Source: Neoroseomonas alkaliterrae (lineage in GTDB: Bacteria; Pseudomonadota; Alphaproteobacteria; Acetobacterales; Acetobacteraceae). Taken from it: a DNA stretch of 64,000 nucleotides. The notes below the pieces were generated by a model, which was not told where the DNA came from, did no database searches, and saw only the letters and a list, made by a program, of their open reading frames with translations. The stretch lies in NCBI RefSeq assembly GCF_014199195.1, contig NZ_JACIJE010000007.1, forward strand, positions 1 through 64,000, written 5' to 3'. A program made the position numbers and the translations under genes. Of the stretch, positions 59,417 through 64,000 are shown piece after piece. How positions within the stretch are numbered: the first letter of the stretch is position 1; every line of letters starts with the position of its first letter.

Positions 59417-59475
59417 CGGCGCCGCGCGAAGGCTTCGCCTCCGCCCGCGGGGCGCCCTGCCGGGGCGTTGCTCAT
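59413..59475 (-). CDS. 20-codon frame bridging two coupled genes
   Basis: ATG 59475 overlaps the tandem glycosyltransferase stop (ATGA), and the frame's own TGA overlaps the next ATG (ATGA). It encodes Gly/Ala/Arg-rich 'MSNAPAGRPAGGGEAFARRR'. It could be a coupling device; a real peptide product is uncertain. It includes the palindrome GCGAAGGCTTCGC. Confidence 0.25.
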   Translation of the reverse strand: MSNAPAGRPAGGGEAFARRR

Positions 59476-61988
59476 GCCGCGCCCTCGATCAGCGCGCGGT
59501 AGAGCGCGGCATGGGCCTCGGCGACGGAGCGCCAGTCGAGCGCCTCGGCCCGCGCCCGCGCCGCGCGGCCGAGCGCCGCGACGGCGGCCGGGTCGGCGGC
59601 GAGCGCCAGCACCGCCTCGGCGAGCGCGCGCCCATCGCCGGGCCGGACGAGGCGGGCCGCACCCTGCGTCGCCTCGGCCACGCCGCCGACATCGGTCGCC
59701 ACCACCGGGCGGCCGCAGGCCATCGCCTCCAGGATGGCGTTGTTCGCCGTGGCGTCGGTCAGCGGCAGAAGCAGCGCGTCGGCGTCGCGATAGGCCTCGC
59801 GCAGCGCGGCGTCGTCGAGGCCCGTCGCGACGGTGACGCCCTCGGGCAGGGTGGCGGGCGGGTGCGGCGTGACCAGCCGCAGGCTCGCCGCGAGCCCGGC
59901 CTCGCGCAGCAGGGCGAGGGCGGCGAAGGCGGTCGCGTGGTCGCGCAGCCAATGGCCGACGCAGAGCAGCCGGAAGCCCGGCCCGGGCGCGCGCGGGCCG
60001 GGGGTGAAGAAGCGCGTGTCCACGCCATGCGGGATGAGGTGCAACCGTGCCGGATGGACGTGCCGCGCCAGCGCCGCGCGCTGCGCCTCGCACAGCACGA
60101 TGACGGCATCGAGCCGCGCCAGCGCCGCGCGGTCGAGCATGCCGCCGAGCAGCGCCGGCGGCTGGTGGAAGGTCGCGACCAGGCGCGGGCGCTGCCCGGC
60201 CCCGAGATGCGCCGCGGGAATGCGCGCGAGCAGCGGCAGGGCGAACTCGCCGTCGATCGCGTGCAGGATGGCCGGCGGGGCGGCGGCGCAGGCGATCAGC
60301 GCCTCGGCCTCGGCGAGCCAGGCATTGGCCTGCTCGCCGAATTGCGGCGCGCCGAGCAGGCGCGACCAGCCGCGATACGCGCCGGCCCTGTCGCCGGCGA
60401 GCGCCGTGCCGAGCGGCGTGGCGAGGATCTCCGCGCGCAGCCCCTCGGGCAGGTGGCGCAGGAACTGCCACGGCCCCGCATGCGCGCCGTGATGCGCGTG
60501 GCGCACATGCAGCGCGAGCACCACGGCCGGCGCGGGCGGGGCGGCGGCGAACGCATCCGCCGCCGCGCCTGCCTCCTGCCGCAGCAGGTGGTTGAGCGGG
60601 AAGCGCAGGAAGGCGGCATCCGGCCGCGCCGCGGCGGGGACCGGGGCGCGGGCGAAGGCGCGCAGCGCGCGGGCGGCGGCGGCGGCATCGCTGCGCGGCG
60701 CGGCCGCGGGCGCGAGCGAATCGTAGAGCGCGGCGAGCCGCGCGCCGATCACCGGCAGCGCGTTCTCCGCCTCCACCTGCTCGCGCGCGCCCGCGCGCAG
60801 GGCGGCGTCGCCGTGGTGATGCCGGGCGAAGCGCAGCAGCGCCTCGGCGATGGCCCCGGCCTCGGCGGCGGCGGCGACGAGGCCGCTCGTGCCCTCGCGC
60901 ACCAGTTCCGGCAGGCCGCCCACCGGCGTGGCGAGGCAGGGCGTGCCGCAGGCGAGCGCCTCCAGCGCGATGTTGGGGTAGTTGTCCTCGCGCGAGGGAA
61001 TCACCGCGAGATCGGCGGCGCCGAGGATGCCGGCGAGCACCGTGTCGTCCTCCACCTCCCCGAAGGCGAGCGTCGGGATGCCCTCGGGCGCCGGCAGGCA
61101 GGCGCGGCCGAAGCCCGCGAGCACCACGCGCGCGCCTCGCGGCAGCGCGGCGGCGAGGCTCCCATCGGCATGCAGCCGCGCGAGCGCCTCGGCGAGCAGC
61201 GCGCCGCCCTTGCGCGCCTCGCGGTTGTCATGCGCGCCGGCGACGAGCAGCAGGTCGGCCGGGCCGAGGCCGAGCGCGGCCCGCAGCGCCGCGCGGTCCG
61301 GCGGCGGGGCGAAGACCTCCGTCTCGATGGCATTCGGGATGGCCTCGATCCGGCAGCGGCCGAGGACCGCGCTCTTTGACGCGCAGCCCGCCATCCAGGC
61401 CGAGGGCGCGACGATGACGGGCCCGGGCGCGGACCAGGCGGCGCGCTTCTCGGCGAAGGCGTTGGGCACGATGGACCAGGAATCGGCGATCTGCGGGCAG
61501 GCGAGGCAGGCGCTCCGCCACTGTTCGCAGGCGCCGGGGTAGTGGCAGCCGCCGGTCATCGGCCAGAGATCGTGCAGCGTCCAGACCACCGCGCGCCCGG
61601 CACCGAGCCAGGCGCGCAGCGTCGCGGGCGGGACGAGCCAGCTCGTCCAGTGCAGGTGCAGCACCTCGGCCGCGGCGATCAGGCCGTGGCGTTCGAGCGC
61701 GAGGCCCGGATGGGCGATGGAGAGCAGCGTGCCGGCCTCGCCGCGCCGCGCGGCAGGGATGGCGCCCCATTGCAGGCCGGCATGCAGCGCCCCGGCGAGC
61801 GCGGCCTCGGCCGCGTCCTCGGCCGGGGTGGCGTGCAGGCGCAGTTCGGTCTCGTCGGCGGGGGTGCCCTCGGCGAAGGCGAAGGCGGAGAGCGCGCCCG
61901 CTTCGCGCGCCGCGCGGTGCGCCCGACGTGCCGCGCGGCCCGCGCCGCCGCCCGCGCCATGCGAGAGATGCACGATGCGCCGTGCCAC
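59472..61988 (-). CDS. tandem double GT-B glycosyltransferase
   Basis: The 838-aa protein contains two GT4-like modules. Module one (about 1-410) has 'VVWTLHDLWPMTGGCHYPGA', 'LAVIPSREDNYPNIALEALA' and 'CGTPCLATPVGGLPELV'. Module two (about 470-838) has 'HLIPHGVDTRFFTPGPRAPG', 'DALLLPLTDATANNAILEAM' and 'CGRPVVATDVGGVAEATQG'. Each has a complete donor-binding E-x7-E-like site, so both could be active, adding two sugars in succession. I chose GTG 61988 with AAGGGG nine bases upstream. It heads an operon with the genes down to 56401. Confidence 0.85.
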   Translation of the reverse strand: MARRIVHLSHGAGGGAGRAARRAHRAAREAGALSAFAFAEGTPADETELRLHATPAEDAAEAALAGALHAGLQWGAIPAARRGEAGTLLSIAHPGLALERHGLIAAAEVLHLHWTSWLVPPATLRAWLGAGRAVVWTLHDLWPMTGGCHYPGACEQWRSACLACPQIADSWSIVPNAFAEKRAAWSAPGPVIVAPSAWMAGCASKSAVLGRCRIEAIPNAIETEVFAPPPDRAALRAALGLGPADLLLVAGAHDNREARKGGALLAEALARLHADGSLAAALPRGARVVLAGFGRACLPAPEGIPTLAFGEVEDDTVLAGILGAADLAVIPSREDNYPNIALEALACGTPCLATPVGGLPELVREGTSGLVAAAAEAGAIAEALLRFARHHHGDAALRAGAREQVEAENALPVIGARLAALYDSLAPAAAPRSDAAAAARALRAFARAPVPAAARPDAAFLRFPLNHLLRQEAGAAADAFAAAPPAPAVVLALHVRHAHHGAHAGPWQFLRHLPEGLRAEILATPLGTALAGDRAGAYRGWSRLLGAPQFGEQANAWLAEAEALIACAAAPPAILHAIDGEFALPLLARIPAAHLGAGQRPRLVATFHQPPALLGGMLDRAALARLDAVIVLCEAQRAALARHVHPARLHLIPHGVDTRFFTPGPRAPGPGFRLLCVGHWLRDHATAFAALALLREAGLAASLRLVTPHPPATLPEGVTVATGLDDAALREAYRDADALLLPLTDATANNAILEAMACGRPVVATDVGGVAEATQGAARLVRPGDGRALAEAVLALAADPAAVAALGRAARARAEALDWRSVAEAHAALYRALIEGAA

Positions 61989-62148
61989 GCGCGCCACCCC
62001 CTTCCGCCGCCGTCGCGGCCCGCAGCGGCGGTAGACCGCGCCCGGCCGCAGGGTCAAGCGCCGCGCCCGCGCTTGACTTCCGCCGCGCGCCGGCCCGTGT
62101 TGCGCCGTCCGGGCGCAGCCCGCGCCGCGATGGAGACACGCACCGCCC

Positions 62149-62961
62149 ATGGCCGACGCGCCGCCCTTCCTCGTCACCATCGCGACGCAGCGCAGCGGCA
62201 CGAAGTTCCTCGGCACGGCCTTCTCGGCGGGCGGGCTGGTGCGCTCGCTGGGCGAGGTGCTCCAGCCCGGCGCGCCGGCGGCCTTCGGGCGCTTCTTCGC
62301 CGATTTCGTGCGCCCGCGCGATGCCTTCGCCTTCGAGGCGGCGGAGATGACCGCGTGCCTCGACGCCTTCCTCGCGCGGCTTGCGGCGCAGGTGGCCCCG
62401 GCGCGGCTGCATTTCGACCTGATGTACAACACGCTCGGCGCGCTCGCGCCGATCTGGACGCTGCCCGACGCCGGGCCGGCGGCGAACTTCCTGCTCGACT
62501 GGCTCAAGGCGCGCGGCGCGGGCGTGATCCACCTGCTGCGCCCCGACCTCGCCGAATGCCATGCGAGCCATGTCATCGCCGAGACGCGCGGCCTCTATCA
62601 CAGCGGCAGCGACGGCGACGCGGCGCGCGGGATGCGCCTGCGCCTCGACCCGGCGGCGGCGACGGCGCGGATCCGCGGCGTGCTGCGCGCGCGCGCCTTC
62701 GTGCGCGCGGCCTTCTCGGGATACGCGCGCTTCGTGGAGATCGCCTATCCCGATTTCGTCGCCGGCCAGACGGTGGCGCCGGAGGCGGCGGCGCGCATCG
62801 CGCGGCTCGCCGGCATGGTCTCGCCGCAGGGGCTGTTCGGGCCCTCGCCGCTGCGCGTGACCGCGCCCGACAAGGCGGCGCTGGTCGAGAACCTCGACGA
62901 GATCCGCGCCATCGCCGCGCGGCTCGAGGCGGAGGAGGGCGGGCTCAGCCCTCCTCGGTGA
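62149..62961 (+). CDS. sulfotransferase family protein
   Basis: The 270-aa protein begins with a PAPS 5'-phosphosulfate-binding loop 'TIATQRSGTKFLGTAF' (residues 10-25) as in bacterial Stf0/heparan-type sulfotransferases. 'GVIHLLRPDLAECHASHV' holds the 3'-phosphate-binding region with Arg and Ser. It probably sulfates a glycan or lipid. It runs divergent to the tandem glycosyltransferase and converges with the next gene, overlapping it by 17 bases at the stops. Confidence 0.84.
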   Translation: MADAPPFLVTIATQRSGTKFLGTAFSAGGLVRSLGEVLQPGAPAAFGRFFADFVRPRDAFAFEAAEMTACLDAFLARLAAQVAPARLHFDLMYNTLGALAPIWTLPDAGPAANFLLDWLKARGAGVIHLLRPDLAECHASHVIAETRGLYHSGSDGDAARGMRLRLDPAAATARIRGVLRARAFVRAAFSGYARFVEIAYPDFVAGQTVAPEAAARIARLAGMVSPQGLFGPSPLRVTAPDKAALVENLDEIRAIAARLEAEEGGLSPPR

Positions 62962-63982
62962 CGCCGGGCTGCGCGCGCGCGGCCAGGGTGTCGAGCCCAT
63001 GGACGCAGAGCATCCGCAGCACCTGCCGGTCCATCGCCTCGGGCGAGCGGAGATCGGCCTGGTGGCGGGTCAGAGCGAGATGCACGAGGCGGTGGATGCG
63101 CACCGGGTCATGCGCGGCGAGCGCGGCATCGAACGCCCGCGGCGCATCGGCCGGCTCGCGCAGCGCATGCGCGGCGTGGCGGTAGTCGGCGCGCGCGAGG
63201 CACAGCACCGGCTTCTCGTGGAGCAGGGCCTCGAAGCCGACGGCGGAGTTGGCGGTCAGCACCGCCTTGCAGCCCGGCAGCAGGTCGTGGATGGACCCGT
63301 CGCTGACCAGAAGGTTCCCGCAGGCGAGGCGGCCGAGCATCGCCATCACCTCCGCGGTGCGCCCCTTCGGATGCGGCTTGGCCACGACGCGCTCGCCGCG
63401 GGCGAGCATGGCGCGGATCGCCGTCTCCATGGCGGGCAGGTAGCCCTCCTTCGCGAAGAGCAGGGAGAGGACGGTATCGCCCGGCACCTGCAGCGGCACG
63501 AAGACGTAGCCCGGCTCAGGTGGCGGCGCCGCGGCGGGCTGGCGCGAGCCGGTGATGCGGCCGCCGATGACATGGCGCGCGAGGGCGACGAAGAAGGCCC
63601 GCGCCTCCTCCGCGCCGATCGCGGCGAGGCGCTCGGGCGTCTCGTCGTGCAGCTCCGACCAGCCCGAATAGCCCTTGCGGTCGATATGGGCCATGAAGGG
63701 CAGATAGGCGGCCTTGTAATGCCAGAGGCCGCGCCGTTCCCCGCGCGAATGGTGGTTCAGCAGGATGGCGTTGTCCTCGCGCGGGACCTCGGCACCCTTG
63801 CGGATGAAGGTGATGGACCCGCCCACGCGCTCGACCGCGTGCAGCAGCGCGGCGCGGATGGGCTCGCTGCGCTGGCCGGGGACGTAGAGCACGATCCAGC
63901 GCGGCGCGAAGAGCGCCTGCAGGACGCGCGCCCTCTCGCGCGGGGTGTCGCAATCGTGGAAGCGGGCGATGGTGCGCCGCAT
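62945..63982 (-). CDS. capsule polysaccharide biosynthesis-like protein (possibly truncated by window edge)
   Basis: The 345-aa protein resembles KpsC/KpsS-type capsule synthesis glycosyltransferases (GT-B): 'RVVAKPHPKGRTAEVMAM', 'LLVSDGSIHDLLPGCKAVLT' and 'NSAVGFEALLHEKPVLCLAR' correspond to the nucleotide-sugar site. ATG 63982 is used, but no ribosome site precedes it and the frame stays open to the right edge (reading DEFRRD upstream), so the true start may lie outside. Its 3' end overlaps the sulfotransferase stop. Confidence 0.75.
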   Translation of the reverse strand: MRRTIARFHDCDTPRERARVLQALFAPRWIVLYVPGQRSEPIRAALLHAVERVGGSITFIRKGAEVPREDNAILLNHHSRGERRGLWHYKAAYLPFMAHIDRKGYSGWSELHDETPERLAAIGAEEARAFFVALARHVIGGRITGSRQPAAAPPPEPGYVFVPLQVPGDTVLSLLFAKEGYLPAMETAIRAMLARGERVVAKPHPKGRTAEVMAMLGRLACGNLLVSDGSIHDLLPGCKAVLTANSAVGFEALLHEKPVLCLARADYRHAAHALREPADAPRAFDAALAAHDPVRIHRLVHLALTRHQADLRSPEAMDRQVLRMLCVHGLDTLAARAQPGVTEEG

Positions 63983-64000
63983 ATCGCGGCGGAACTCGTC

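Overview
This window is very GC-rich, gene-dense chromosomal DNA with strong G/C third-position bias and long antisense shadow frames. The gene content points to an alphaproteobacterium, most likely Acetobacteraceae/Rhodospirillales (Roseomonas-like). Supporting genes are a CcrM-type GANTC methyltransferase beside rnhB, an F0 ATP synthase operon with b and b' subunits, the NDUFA12-MlaD-DUF2155 block, DciA beside mutY, and LexA boxes of the alphaproteobacterial GAAC-N7-GAAC type. No rRNA, tRNA, CRISPR array or transposase was seen.

Layout. 1-1470 (minus): NDUFA12, an MlaD-like lipid-transport protein, a small unknown protein and a DUF2155 protein cut by the window edge. 1639-5732 (plus): a degenerate relative of class II ribonucleotide reductase, RidA, a small membrane protein, a FemAB/GNAT-like protein and an alkyltransferase-like protein. 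5742-11602 (plus): five genes joined by start/stop overlaps (EamA transporter, DUF2075 nuclease-ATPase, secreted EEP hydrolase, MFS transporter, PPK2). 11599-21793 (minus): CMD/AhpD-like protein, peptide-type binding protein, atpI-B-E-b'-b, smc, dsbA-like gene and dciA. mutY and a GT87 membrane protein run divergently from dciA. 24146-26573 (minus): a membrane protein, ccrM and rnhB.

26662-41877: nitronate monooxygenase; an ArsR-MFS pair; a sulfide-response island (SqrR/BigR-like repressor, YgaP-like rhodanese, TSUP exporter, divergent ETHE1 dioxygenase); aminotransferase with a gamma-glutamyltransferase-like lipoprotein; DsbA and MBL proteins; a double-CDGSH protein and M14 metallo-hydrolase around a palindromic site; FAH hydrolase; NeuD-like acyltransferase; a secreted duplicated-domain protein; and GST. 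41908-49398: ETF-QO, a cysteine-free uracil-DNA glycosylase, lytic transglycosylase, sterol desaturase-family protein, creatininase-family protein and MoaB.

49609-64000 is the most accessory-looking part. It holds a compositionally different glycosyltransferase, a PA0069-type radical SAM gene and divergent TIGR04283/TIGR04282 genes around three LexA-type boxes, two kinds of intergenic palindromic repeat, and a surface-polysaccharide cluster (two large glycosyltransferases, one a tandem double GT-B; a sulfotransferase; a capsule-synthesis-like protein).

The strongest leads are the triple LexA-box cluster, the compound palindromic repeat that supplies stop codons to neighbouring genes, the PD-(D/E)XK-like/SF1 fusion inside a fully coupled operon, the RNR-derived protein without catalytic cysteines, and the Fe-S-less family-4-like UDG.
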